Origin: Anditalea andensis
GTDB lineage: Bacteria; Bacteroidota; Bacteroidia; Cytophagales; Cyclobacteriaceae
Length of the DNA stretch: 64,000 bases
Assembly: GCF_000714815.1 (NCBI RefSeq)
Contig: NZ_JMIH01000013.1
Location: 1-64,000 of the forward strand
Direction of reading: 5' to 3'
Shown here: positions 7,803-15,766 of the stretch, piece by piece
How positions within the stretch are numbered: the stretch's first letter is position 1
Layout of the letters: every line of letters begins with the position of its first letter
Translations under genes and position numbers: made by a program
Notes under the pieces: generated by a model
What the model saw: the letters and a program-made list of their open reading frames with translations, nothing else
Told to the model about the DNA's origin: nothing
The model's database searches: none

Positions 7803-9203
7803 CTATATCCCACTAAATAGCTCGAATGACTCCATATAATTAGGTATAATAGCCTCCCAGCCCAGTTCGGTCTGCATCACTTCTTTCAGTTCTTCTGATG
7901 CTGCTTCTTCCCCGTGAACCAAAAAAGTCATCTTAGGTCGCTGATTAAACCCATTCATCCATTCTATCAACTCAGTTTGATCCGCATGGGCAGATAGTCC
8001 TGAAACGTAATGAATCTGCGCCTTTACCTGTACATCTATACCATACATCCTGATAGAAGGTTCCCCATCCAACAACCTTCTTCCCCTGGTACCTTCAGCC
8101 TGATAGCCTACGAATATTACACTGTCTTCGGAATTTGGAAGCCTATTATATAAGTGATGAAGAATCCTGCCCCCTGTTACCATCCCGCCGGCAGAGATGA
8201 TAATAGCATCGGTACGCAGCGTATTAAGTGATAGAGAGGCTTCTTGTGACTGGTAGTAATGTAGGTTTTTATGCAAAAAGGGATTGGCACCTTCTTCCTG
8301 AAACATGGGTCCTAACCGGTGGTAGTGGCTGAACTTTTTATATAGAGCAGTAACATCTATCGCCATAGGACTGTCTACATAAATGGGTACGTGGGGTATT
8401 TTCCCCTTTTGCTGAAGCCTGTGTAGGTAGTACAATATCATCTGGGTTCTTCCTACTGCAAATGAAGGGATCAGTGCCACCCCTCCTTTTCTAAAGGTAG
8501 ATTTAATGGCTGCTGCCAATTGATCCTCCACCGAATGGGTTTCATTCTTCCTATTCCCATAAGTAGCCTCCACAAAGAGAACATCTACATAAGGCAATAG
8601 AACCGGAGAGTTCATGAGGGGGTCCTGAAATCTTCCCAAATCCCCCGAGAATACCAATCTTTTTTCCTGACTATTTCCTTTAACTTTCAATTTGAGTATA
8701 GCAGCACCGAGGATATGGCCGGCATTATATGCTGTGAGAGAGATCCCTGCATGAACACTTACTTCCTGCTCAAAGTCAATGGGCTGCAGCAAAGGATAAA
8801 CCCTTTCTGCATCTTCAATAGTAAATAATGCCTGCGGCTTTTCGTGTTTTGAATAGCCTTTTTTCTGGGCATAGGCGGCCTCCTCTTCCTGTAGCTTACC
8901 TGCATCTCTCAGTAAAATTTTTACCAATTCCATGGTTGGCTCAGTACAAATTATAGGACCGCCAAATCCATCCTTAACCAATTTGGGCAAATAACCGGAA
9001 TGGTCTATATGGGCATGGGTCAGCAGCACCATATCAATTTCTTTTGGATCTATAGGTAATGGGGCCCAATTACGCAAACGCAGATCTTTCAATCCCTGAA
9101 AAAGGCCACAGTCTACCAAAATATTAAGATTATCTATTTCCAATAAAAATTTAGAACCAGTCACCGACTTGGCACCACCCAAAAATTTAACTCTAATATT
9201 CAT
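7803..9203 (-). CDS. MBL-fold/beta-CASP hydrolase with RMMBL domain (RNA-processing type)
   Basis: This 466-residue protein is of the CPSF73/Ysh1-like metallo-beta-lactamase group, which contains RNA endo/exonucleases. The zinc motif HAHIDHSG is at residues 63-70. The partner aspartate is in FSGDLGR (about 188), and a beta-CASP insert (AVGRTQMILYYLHRL) follows. The C-terminal RMMBL domain contains LSAHADQTELIEWM and VHGEE. No signal peptide is seen, so it acts in the cytosol. It is transcribed away from ccoS and shares the 9204-9418 spacer. A weak -7-like TTAATTTG (9287 to 9280, minus strand) lies 50.5 bp from the FNR-like box, so joint control is possible but less certain. The substrate is not known. 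Confidence 0.88.
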   Translation of the reverse strand: MNIRVKFLGGAKSVTGSKFLLEIDNLNILVDCGLFQGLKDLRLRNWAPLPIDPKEIDMVLLTHAHIDHSGYLPKLVKDGFGGPIICTEPTMELVKILLRDAGKLQEEEAAYAQKKGYSKHEKPQALFTIEDAERVYPLLQPIDFEQEVSVHAGISLTAYNAGHILGAAILKLKVKGNSQEKRLVFSGDLGRFQDPLMNSPVLLPYVDVLFVEATYGNRKNETHSVEDQLAAAIKSTFRKGGVALIPSFAVGRTQMILYYLHRLQQKGKIPHVPIYVDSPMAIDVTALYKKFSHYHRLGPMFQEEGANPFLHKNLHYYQSQEASLSLNTLRTDAIIISAGGMVTGGRILHHLYNRLPNSEDSVIFVGYQAEGTRGRRLLDGEPSIRMYGIDVQVKAQIHYVSGLSAHADQTELIEWMNGFNQRPKMTFLVHGEEAASEELKEVMQTELGWEAIIPNYMESFELFSGI

Positions 9204-9331
9204 AGCGATATTATTTGATTAGAAAGTTAGAAAAATTTTATCTATAGCCAAAACCTAAATAACAAGAGAACATCTCTATCAAATTAATAAATGATAATAG
9301 AGAATCTTGAATTTTAACAGCCGCATAAAAC

Positions 9332-9396
9332 TGACAAAAGTCATGTATTCATCTGATGACGATCATAACTAGCATTACGGATTTACTTCAATTTTG
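9332..9396 (+). promoter_or_regulatory. FNR-like site and promoter of ccoS-ccoNOQP
   Basis: The palindrome TGACAAAAGTCA at 9332-9343 (flanked as ACTGACAAAAGTCAT) is centred at 9337.5. A -7-like element CAATTTTG starts at 9389, 51.5 bp away. This spacing is identical to that before uspA and ccoH. The inferred transcript would start near 9402, about 17 bases before the ccoS ATG at 9419. Confidence 0.7.
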
Positions 9397-9418
9397 CATA
9401 AACCTAAAGAAACTGTCT

Positions 9419-9655
9419 ATGAGTGCATTATTTGTTTTAATAGCCATAAGCTTACTGGTCGCTTTGGGATTTCTTCTGGCATTTCTTTGGGCGACGAATT
9501 CGGGCCAATATGAAGATGATTATACCCCTTCTGTAAGGATGCTGTTTGAAGACAAGCCGATCAGTGATGATACATATAGAAACCTTAACTATGAAAAGGG
9601 AGCTTCAAAAAATATAAAGGATAAAAAAAACACGCAACACAATAAATCTAATTAA
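9419..9655 (+). CDS. ccoS: cbb3-type cytochrome oxidase assembly protein CcoS
   Basis: This small 78-residue protein has one N-terminal transmembrane helix (residues 4-24, ALFVLIAISLLVALGFLLAF) followed by WATNSGQYEDDYTPSVRMLFED, the typical CcoS pattern. CcoS is needed for cofactor insertion into cbb3 oxidase. I chose ATG 9419 because the longer frame from 9356 would run through the promoter and add residues absent from the family. The lysine- and asparagine-rich tail (about residues 55-78) is longer than in many CcoS proteins. It ends 3 bp before ccoNO. Confidence 0.9.
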   Translation: MSALFVLIAISLLVALGFLLAFLWATNSGQYEDDYTPSVRMLFEDKPISDDTYRNLNYEKGASKNIKDKKNTQHNKSN

Positions 9656-9658
9656 AAT

Positions 9659-11857
9659 ATGAGTACGCAACTACTTCAAAGACCTGATCATGAGCGGCCA
9701 AAAGGTTTAAAACTCGAACTGGACAGCTACTTTTATGACAATGACATCGTAAGGATGTTTGCCAACGCCACCATGATCTGGGGTGTGATCGGTATGCTGG
9801 TGGGTCTTTTGGCTGCCTTGCAGCTGGTTTTCCCCGAGCTGAATATGGGAATGGAATACACCTCCTTTGGCCGTATCCGTCCGCTGCATACCAATGCAGT
9901 GATTTTTGCCTTTGTGGGCAACGGTATCTTTACCGGGGTATATTACTCTCTTCAGAGACTCTGCAAGACCAGGATGTACAGTGACATACTCAGCAAGATC
10001 AACTTCTGGGGATGGCAGCTGATCATCATATCGGCGGTCATCACCCTGCCGCTCGGATTTACCTCATCTAAGGAGTATGCGGAACTGGAGTGGCCTATTG
10101 ACATTGCCATCACGCTGATCTGGGTAGTTTTTGGCTGGAACATGTTTGCCACTATTCTTAAAAGACGTGTACGGCACCTGTATGTGGCCATCTGGTTTTA
10201 CATAGCCACTTTTGTGACTGTTGCGGTACTTCATATAGTAAACTCCTTTGGTCTTCCTATCAGTTTTATGAAAAGCTATAGTGCCTATGCAGGGGTACAG
10301 GATGCACTGGTACAGTGGTGGTATGGGCACAATGCGGTGGCATTTTTCCTGACTACCCCGTACCTGGGTCTTATGTATTATTTTGTGCCTAAAGCAGCCA
10401 ATAGACCGGTATATTCTTACAAATTATCGATCATCCATTTCTGGGCGCTTATATTCTTATACATCTGGGCGGGACCTCACCACTTATTATATAATGCTCT
10501 TCCGGATTGGGCACAGTCACTGGGTGTGGTATTCAGCATTATGTTACTAGCACCAAGCTGGGGCGGGATGCTCAATGGCCTGCTTACACTAAGAGGTGCG
10601 TGGGACCGGGTAAGAGAGGATCCTGTACTGAAATTTATGGTAGTGGCTATAACTGCTTATGGTATGGCTACCTTCGAAGGCCCTATGCTTTCTCTTAAAA
10701 ACGTAAATGCCATTAGCCACTTTACCGACTGGACCGTAGCACACGTTCACGTGGGGGGACTGGGCTGGAACGGTATGCTGACCTTTGGTATGCTTTACTG
10801 GCTTATCCCGAGACTTTATAGAACCGAGATATATTCTAAAAAGCTGGCAAATGTCCACTTTTGGATCGCTACACTTGGTATCCTGGTCTATGCCCTTCCG
10901 ATGTACTGGGCTGGTTTTACCCAAAGCTTGATGTGGAAAGAATTTACTGCCGAAGGCATGTTGGCTTATCCTAACTTCCTGGAGACAGTGACACAGCTTA
11001 AGCCGATGTATGCTCTTCGTGCTGGTGGTGGTGGCTTATTTATCATAGGAGCTCTTCTAATGGGTTACAACCTCTTCATGACTTCCAGAAAAGGTAACTT
11101 CCTTAAAAATGAAGCAGCCGAAGCAGCTCCATTAAGCGAAGCTTACGAAAAGCCAAAAGGCGAACACTGGCACAGATGGATCGAAAGACGTCCGGTTCAG
11201 TTGCTGGTAGGCTCTCTTATCGTGATCATGATAGGCGGAGCAGTGGAAATGGTCCCGACCTTCCTGATAGATTCCAATATACCTAGTATCGAAAGTGTGA
11301 AACCATACACTTCTCTGGAGCTCCACGGTCGGGATATCTATATCAAAGAAGGATGTAATAACTGTCACTCGCAGATGGTGAGACCATTCAGAAGTGAGAC
11401 TGAGCGATATGGGGAATATGCCAAAGCAGGGGAATTTGTATATGATCACCCGTTCCTATGGGGATCTAAACGAACAGGACCTGATCTATTAAGACTGGGC
11501 GGCAAGTATCCTGACAGCTGGCACTACCATCACATGCTGGAACCAGAATCCATGTCACCTGGATCTATCATGCCTCCATACCCATGGCTGTTTGAAAAAG
11601 ACATAGATGTAGAAAGCACCGAAGCTAAAATCACAGTCATGAGAAAACTGGGTGTGCCTTATCCTGAGGGATACGAATCAAGAGCAGTATCTGATATGAA
11701 CGACCAAGCCAACGAAATAGTGGCTAACCTGGCAGCGAGTGGCATTCAGGTGAAGAGTGATAAGGAGATCATCGCCCTGATTGCCTACATGCAGCGATTG
11801 GGTACCGATATCAAAGCTGATGCGAATAAAGTCTATAAATCCTACGAAATTAAATAA
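9659..11857 (+). CDS. ccoNO: cbb3-type cytochrome c oxidase, fused subunits I/II (CcoNO)
   Basis: This 732-residue membrane protein fuses the catalytic haem-copper subunit CcoN (about 1-490) to the monohaem subunit CcoO (about 515-732). The CcoN part shows histidine motifs for the haems and CuB: HTNAVIFAFVGNG, WWYGHNAVAFFLT, GPHHLLYNALP and AHVHVGGLGWNG. The CcoO part has its membrane anchor at LLVGSLIVIMIGGAVEMVP and the haem-c motif CNNCH at 566-570, followed by SQMVRPF. The late segment GSIMPPYPWLFE supplies a methionine typical of the haem ligand. The enzyme reduces oxygen with high affinity at the inner membrane. It is followed 8 bp later by ccoQ. This N-O fusion is a known arrangement in Bacteroidota. 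Confidence 0.97.
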   Translation: MSTQLLQRPDHERPKGLKLELDSYFYDNDIVRMFANATMIWGVIGMLVGLLAALQLVFPELNMGMEYTSFGRIRPLHTNAVIFAFVGNGIFTGVYYSLQRLCKTRMYSDILSKINFWGWQLIIISAVITLPLGFTSSKEYAELEWPIDIAITLIWVVFGWNMFATILKRRVRHLYVAIWFYIATFVTVAVLHIVNSFGLPISFMKSYSAYAGVQDALVQWWYGHNAVAFFLTTPYLGLMYYFVPKAANRPVYSYKLSIIHFWALIFLYIWAGPHHLLYNALPDWAQSLGVVFSIMLLAPSWGGMLNGLLTLRGAWDRVREDPVLKFMVVAITAYGMATFEGPMLSLKNVNAISHFTDWTVAHVHVGGLGWNGMLTFGMLYWLIPRLYRTEIYSKKLANVHFWIATLGILVYALPMYWAGFTQSLMWKEFTAEGMLAYPNFLETVTQLKPMYALRAGGGGLFIIGALLMGYNLFMTSRKGNFLKNEAAEAAPLSEAYEKPKGEHWHRWIERRPVQLLVGSLIVIMIGGAVEMVPTFLIDSNIPSIESVKPYTSLELHGRDIYIKEGCNNCHSQMVRPFRSETERYGEYAKAGEFVYDHPFLWGSKRTGPDLLRLGGKYPDSWHYHHMLEPESMSPGSIMPPYPWLFEKDIDVESTEAKITVMRKLGVPYPEGYESRAVSDMNDQANEIVANLAASGIQVKSDKEIIALIAYMQRLGTDIKADANKVYKSYEIK

Positions 11858-11865
11858 ACCAGACG

Positions 11866-12084
11866 ATGCTGAAATTTGTAAAATCACATATGGATTCAAT
11901 ACTTGGGATAGAGATCTATCCCATTTTTTCCCTGCTTGTATTCTTTATCTTCTTTTCTGTGCTGATCCTATGGGCAGTGTCAGCTAAGAAAGAATACTTC
12001 AGCAGCGTATCCCATCTCCCATTAGAAGATGAAACACCGGGTGAGGAGGCTGACCTGTTCAAAATAAAGCCATCAGACAAATAA
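11866..12084 (+). CDS. ccoQ: CcoQ/FixQ-like small oxidase subunit
   Basis: This 72-residue protein has one transmembrane helix (about 18-40, IYPIFSLLVFFIFFSVLILW) and a polar acidic tail. Its size, topology and position between ccoNO and ccoP match CcoQ, which stabilises the cbb3 complex. Sequence similarity in this family is low, so the call rests mainly on context. The start at 11866 is 8 bp after the ccoNO stop and ccoP begins 49 bp after its end. Confidence 0.8.
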   Translation: MLKFVKSHMDSILGIEIYPIFSLLVFFIFFSVLILWAVSAKKEYFSSVSHLPLEDETPGEEADLFKIKPSDK

Positions 12085-12133
12085 TGTCAAAAGTGCTTTA
12101 ACCGGCACTGGTCAAACTTAAAATTATAATCAG

Positions 12134-13018
12134 ATGGAAACTTTGAATTGCTTTAAAATTACAAAGAAAGGTGGCTTGGCCGGAATGGCCCTGCTCCTCT
12201 CCCCTATCGCTACATTTGCCCAACAGCAACCGACAATCAACTATATGGAGATTACTTTTGAGGAAGTGATGTTGGGTATTGTCATATTCATGACCGCTGC
12301 GGTGATTCTATCACTAGGTGGACTACTGATCGCATTTTACGCCCTTCGTAAATCTTTGACAATAGTGCCATCCCCCATAGAACAAGCTAAAAATGCCCTT
12401 CAGCCCAGCTTCTGGGAAAAATGGAACCATAGGCTTACTGATGCAGTACCTGTAGAAAGGGAGCATGAGGTGATGACTGATCACGAGTATGATGGGATAG
12501 TAGAATTGGACAATAGCTTACCTCCCTGGTGGAAAGCTTTGTTTGCAGCCAGCATCGTCTTTGCCTTAGTGTATATGAGCATATTCCACATATTTGGCTT
12601 TGGTGAACTCCAGGCCGAAGAGTATGAAACAGAGATGACAGAAGCCAAAGCCAGGATAGATGCATACATTGAATCAAAGGGAGGAGCTTTAAATGAGACC
12701 AATGTAACTTACCTGAATGACGATGCCTCCATTTCACTAGGAAAAAGTATTTATGACAGCAATTGTGCTGCCTGTCATGGATCAGCGCTACAAGGTACTG
12801 TCGGACCTAACCTCACAGATGCTTACTGGTTACATGGAGGTAGTGTTGGAGATATATTCAAGGTAATCCGTGACGGGGTTCCTGCCAAAGGGATGATCGC
12901 CTGGAAAGGGCAACTTTCTCCTTCCCAGATCCAGCAGGTCACCAGTTATATCATCAGTAAAGAAGGAAGTGACCCTGCCAATCCAAAAGAACCACAAGGC
13001 GACTTCCACCAAAGATAA
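12134..13018 (+). CDS. ccoP: cbb3-type cytochrome c oxidase subunit III (CcoP), single-haem form with N-terminal extension
   Basis: This 294-residue membrane-bound cytochrome c brings electrons to CcoNO. The canonical CcoP start, DHEYDGIVELDNSLPPWW, occurs only at about residues 116-133. It is followed by a transmembrane helix (KALFAASIVFALVYMSIFHI). The first 115 residues are an extension with a hydrophobic start and an additional helix (about 45-70). Only one haem motif is present, CAACH at 211-215, with a likely methionine ligand in AKGMIAWKG (M253). Well-studied proteobacterial CcoP proteins carry two haems. This single-haem form may be usual for the phylum. A dispersed palindromic repeat separates it from ccoG. 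Confidence 0.93.
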   Translation: METLNCFKITKKGGLAGMALLLSPIATFAQQQPTINYMEITFEEVMLGIVIFMTAAVILSLGGLLIAFYALRKSLTIVPSPIEQAKNALQPSFWEKWNHRLTDAVPVEREHEVMTDHEYDGIVELDNSLPPWWKALFAASIVFALVYMSIFHIFGFGELQAEEYETEMTEAKARIDAYIESKGGALNETNVTYLNDDASISLGKSIYDSNCAACHGSALQGTVGPNLTDAYWLHGGSVGDIFKVIRDGVPAKGMIAWKGQLSPSQIQQVTSYIISKEGSDPANPKEPQGDFHQR

Positions 13019-13019
13019 A

Positions 13020-13090
13020 ATTCAGATGTGGGATTTGTGATTTCAGGTTGAGCTGAAATCATAAATCCTACATCGTAAATCAAAAATCCC
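13020..13090. repeat. ATTTATGATTTCAG-type dispersed repeat, copy 2
   Basis: ATTTGTGATTTCAG at about 13034-13047 pairs with CTGAAATCATAAAT at about 13054-13067, forming a strong imperfect hairpin. CCTACATCGTAAATCAAAAA and TCCC follow. It fills the whole ccoP-ccoG spacer, so it may lower or stabilise the transcript between the two genes. Confidence 0.7.
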
Positions 13091-13091
13091 C

Positions 13092-14498
13092 ATGCCAACC
13101 ATCGCTTCAGAAGATTTTAGAGACAAGATTTCTACAGTAGATCATGCTGGAAAAAGGGTATGGATATACCCAAAGAAGCCAAAGGGGACATTCACCAATT
13201 GGCGGACTGTGGTAAATGCAATTTTATTAACTGTTCTTTTTATAGGACCTTTCCTGCGGATAAATGGGCAGCCTGTACTGATGCTTAATTTGCTCGACAG
13301 GAAGTTTATTATTTTTGGTCAGATTTTTTGGCCGCAGGATTTTTATCTCTTCGGATTGGCTACTATCGTGGGGTTTGTATGCATTGTCTTATTTACAGTG
13401 GTGTATGGCAGGATATTCTGTGGATGGATATGTCCCCAGACCATTTTTATGGAAGGGGTATTCCGGAGGATAGAGTATGTCATAGAAGGAGACTGGACCG
13501 CTCAGAAAAAGCTGGATAAACTACAGTGGAACACGGAAAAGATTTTAAAAAAGAGTACAAAACACCTGGTGTTCTTTATAGTATCCTTTATCATCGCCAA
13601 TACTTTTTTAGCCTATATCATCGGCAGCGATGAGCTGCTAAAGATCATATCAGAACCTCCTACATTACATTTAAGCGGTTTTATTACCATCATCATTTTT
13701 ACTTTTGTTTTTTATTATGTCTTTGCGATTTTCAGAGAACAGGTCTGCACCAATGTCTGCCCTTATGGAAGGATGCAGGGCGTATTACTAGACAAAAAGT
13801 CCATAGTAGTAACCTATGACTATAAACGGGGAGAAAACAGGGGCAAGATCCGTAAAGGTGAAGACCGTGCTACTCTGGACAAAGGAGATTGTGTGGACTG
13901 TAAACTTTGCGTAAACGTCTGCCCTACCGGTATAGACATTCGTAACGGTACCCAACTGGAATGCATCAATTGTACTGCCTGCATCGATGCATGCGACAGC
14001 ATTATGGCAAATGTAGGATTGGCCAAGGGCCTTATCCGATATGATTCTGAAGAAAATATTGCCGAAAGCAAAAAAGGATTTAACTGGAGTGCCCGTACCA
14101 TAGCTTATACGGTAGTGCTGTTATCATTGAGCACTTTGCTTACAGGGCTGCTGGTCATCCGGTCAGAAGTAGACGCTACCGTACTACGCACCCCCGGGAT
14201 GATGTACCAGCAGCAGGAGGATGGCAGCATCAGCAATCTTTACAATGTGAAAATCATCAATAAAACCAATCTCCATATGCCCCTCGCGCTGAAAGTAGAG
14301 GAGGGCAAAGGGAGTATCAAAGTAGTCGGAAGGGACCTTTTTGAACTGCCGGAACAGGGTATGGCAGAGGGCGCTATTTTCCTGAATATGAACCCTAGTG
14401 ACATATCAGGGGTATCTCAGAAGGTGACTATAGGCATTTACTATGAAGATAGGTTACTGAAAAAGGTGAAAACCAAATTTATCGGCCCGGCAAACTGA
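13092..14498 (+). CDS. ccoG: Cytochrome c oxidase accessory protein CcoG/FixG
   Basis: This 468-residue membrane protein takes part in copper handling during cbb3 assembly. It has several transmembrane helices (about 40-60, 85-110, 160-180, 195-215 and 335-355). Cysteine motifs include GRIFCGWICPQT and CTNVCPYGRMQG. The double ferredoxin-type cluster is at about 265-300 (CVDCKLCVNVCPTG, then CINCTACIDACD). The C-terminal domain after 360 is periplasmic and Ig-like, as in the family. The start at 13092 gives the normal length. Its stop overlaps the first base of the inverted repeat 14498-14531. Confidence 0.95.
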   Translation: MPTIASEDFRDKISTVDHAGKRVWIYPKKPKGTFTNWRTVVNAILLTVLFIGPFLRINGQPVLMLNLLDRKFIIFGQIFWPQDFYLFGLATIVGFVCIVLFTVVYGRIFCGWICPQTIFMEGVFRRIEYVIEGDWTAQKKLDKLQWNTEKILKKSTKHLVFFIVSFIIANTFLAYIIGSDELLKIISEPPTLHLSGFITIIIFTFVFYYVFAIFREQVCTNVCPYGRMQGVLLDKKSIVVTYDYKRGENRGKIRKGEDRATLDKGDCVDCKLCVNVCPTGIDIRNGTQLECINCTACIDACDSIMANVGLAKGLIRYDSEENIAESKKGFNWSARTIAYTVVLLSLSTLLTGLLVIRSEVDATVLRTPGMMYQQQEDGSISNLYNVKIINKTNLHMPLALKVEEGKGSIKVVGRDLFELPEQGMAEGAIFLNMNPSDISGVSQKVTIGIYYEDRLLKKVKTKFIGPAN

Positions 14499-14573
14499 AC
14501 CAAAAAACTGATAATAATCAGTTTTTTGGTTGATTCACATCATAACCTGCTCTACTGAATTACCTGATCTTTG
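14498..14573 (+). promoter_or_regulatory. FNR-like site and promoter of ccoH, inside a perfect 15-bp inverted repeat
   Basis: The core TGATAATAATCA at 14509-14520 is centred at 14514.5. A -7-like element GATCTTTG starts at 14566, again 51.5 bp away. The core is embedded in a perfect inverted repeat with 15-bp arms (14498-14512 and 14517-14531) whose right arm contains TTTTTT. The same DNA could therefore also end the ccoG transcript. Confidence 0.65.
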
Positions 14574-14603
14574 TCATATAAAAAGAACTTAATTCAATAA
14601 AAT

Positions 14604-15035
14604 ATGAACTGGGGCCACGGAATCGCTATTTTCTTCGTATGTTTTGTTACTTTCATGCTGGTTCTGGTCGTGAAAGCTTTTCAGGAAAACATAGATCTGG
14701 TGACGGAAAATTATTACCAGGAGGAACTGGATTATCAGACACGTATCGATAAGATCAAAAATAACCAGCTTCTGATCGTTCCTGTAGAAGTAACATCAGA
14801 ACAGGGAGGCATCAATATCCAATTTCCGGAACTCGGATCACCCATTACTGGAAAGATACAGGTTTTCCGCCCCTCTGATGCCCAATTTGATTTAATCAGA
14901 GACGTAGATCCTGACATTTATTACAGACAGCATATTTCCACATCCGCTCTGCCCGGAGGGTTTTATAAAATAAAAATCTCTTGGGAAGCTGAAGGCATGG
15001 AATATTATACTGAAGAGTCAGTCAATTTATATTGA
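14604..15035 (+). CDS. ccoH: CcoH/FixH family cbb3 oxidase assembly protein
   Basis: This 143-residue protein begins MNWGHGIAIFFVCFVTFMLV, a single transmembrane helix with the usual WGHGI start of FixH. It continues with NIDLVTENYYQEELDYQTRIDK, a hallmark of the family, and a periplasmic beta-rich domain to the end. CcoH interacts with CcoP during assembly in studied species. The gene stands 105 bp from ccoG, has its own promoter candidate and is followed after 6 bp by the SafE-like gene. Confidence 0.9.
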   Translation: MNWGHGIAIFFVCFVTFMLVLVVKAFQENIDLVTENYYQEELDYQTRIDKIKNNQLLIVPVEVTSEQGGINIQFPELGSPITGKIQVFRPSDAQFDLIRDVDPDIYYRQHISTSALPGGFYKIKISWEAEGMEYYTEESVNLY

Positions 15036-15041
15036 TCTCCC

Positions 15042-15749
15042 ATGGAACTTTGGACAGCTTTTACCTTGGGCTTTGTAGGAAGCTTTCACTGCATAGGGAT
15101 GTGCGGTCCTATAGCCCTGGCGCTTCCTGTTAAATCAAAAAGCAGCTGGGTATTTGTGGCCAATCGACTGACCTATAATTTTGGAAGGATTACTACCTAC
15201 AGCATTATAGGATTATTATTCGGCCTCTTGGGATTGGGGTTTGCCTTATCCGGAATTCAGAAGGCGGTATCATTAGGGCTGGGCATCTTAGTGATCTTGG
15301 CAGTATTCCTTTCCCCGGCTATTAGCCGTTGGATCAACCCAGCTGGAAAGGTTAGTCATGGGGTAAACTGGGTGAAACAAAAAATGCATTTGCAATTTCG
15401 TACTCACGGATACCTTTCCATGTACACCATCGGGTTACTAAACGGTCTCCTGCCATGTGGTCTGGTGTATCTGGCAGCAGCTGCAGCGGTGCTGAACAAT
15501 ACGCCTTGGGAAGGAGCTATTTATATGGCTGCCTTTGGTGCAGGTACACTACCCGCCATGTTGTTTATCATCTTTGCCGGGAATATGATCAGTATGAATT
15601 TTCGAAATGCTATCAGAAAAGCCATGCCAGTAGTGAGTGTAATGATGGGCTTATTATTAATCATCCGTGGCCTCGAACTCGGCATACCCTACATGAGCCC
15701 TGTATTGGCTTTTGTAGAAAAAGGTATGACGATGTGTGGCATCAAATAA
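15042..15749 (+). CDS. SafE/DsbD-like membrane protein of the cbb3 locus
   Basis: This 235-residue protein has about six transmembrane helices and belongs to the TauE/SafE-DsbD_2 type found beside fix/cco genes. The N-terminal motif SFHCIGMCGPIALALP (about 14-29) and the second-half motif NGLLPCGLVYLAAAAA (about 132-147) form a two-fold pattern with conserved cysteines. These residues could handle metal or redox equivalents. A role in copper supply to cbb3 oxidase is often proposed, but the sequence alone does not prove it. It lies 6 bp after ccoH and 17 bp before hemN, so the three are one operon. Confidence 0.85.
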   Translation: MELWTAFTLGFVGSFHCIGMCGPIALALPVKSKSSWVFVANRLTYNFGRITTYSIIGLLFGLLGLGFALSGIQKAVSLGLGILVILAVFLSPAISRWINPAGKVSHGVNWVKQKMHLQFRTHGYLSMYTIGLLNGLLPCGLVYLAAAAAVLNNTPWEGAIYMAAFGAGTLPAMLFIIFAGNMISMNFRNAIRKAMPVVSVMMGLLLIIRGLELGIPYMSPVLAFVEKGMTMCGIK

Positions 15750-15766
15750 TTTTAAACCACCTAGTA

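Noticed and set aside
14498-14531. Inverted repeat as a terminator only
   Set aside because: The stem is AT-rich and its core plus the 51.5-bp distance to a -7-like element match the two other FNR-like promoters, so a control site is more likely.
15455-15766. N-terminal extension of hemN by 104 codons
   Set aside because: It lies wholly within the SafE-like gene in another frame; the family start MDNNLLRKYNVPGPRYTSYP begins at 15767.
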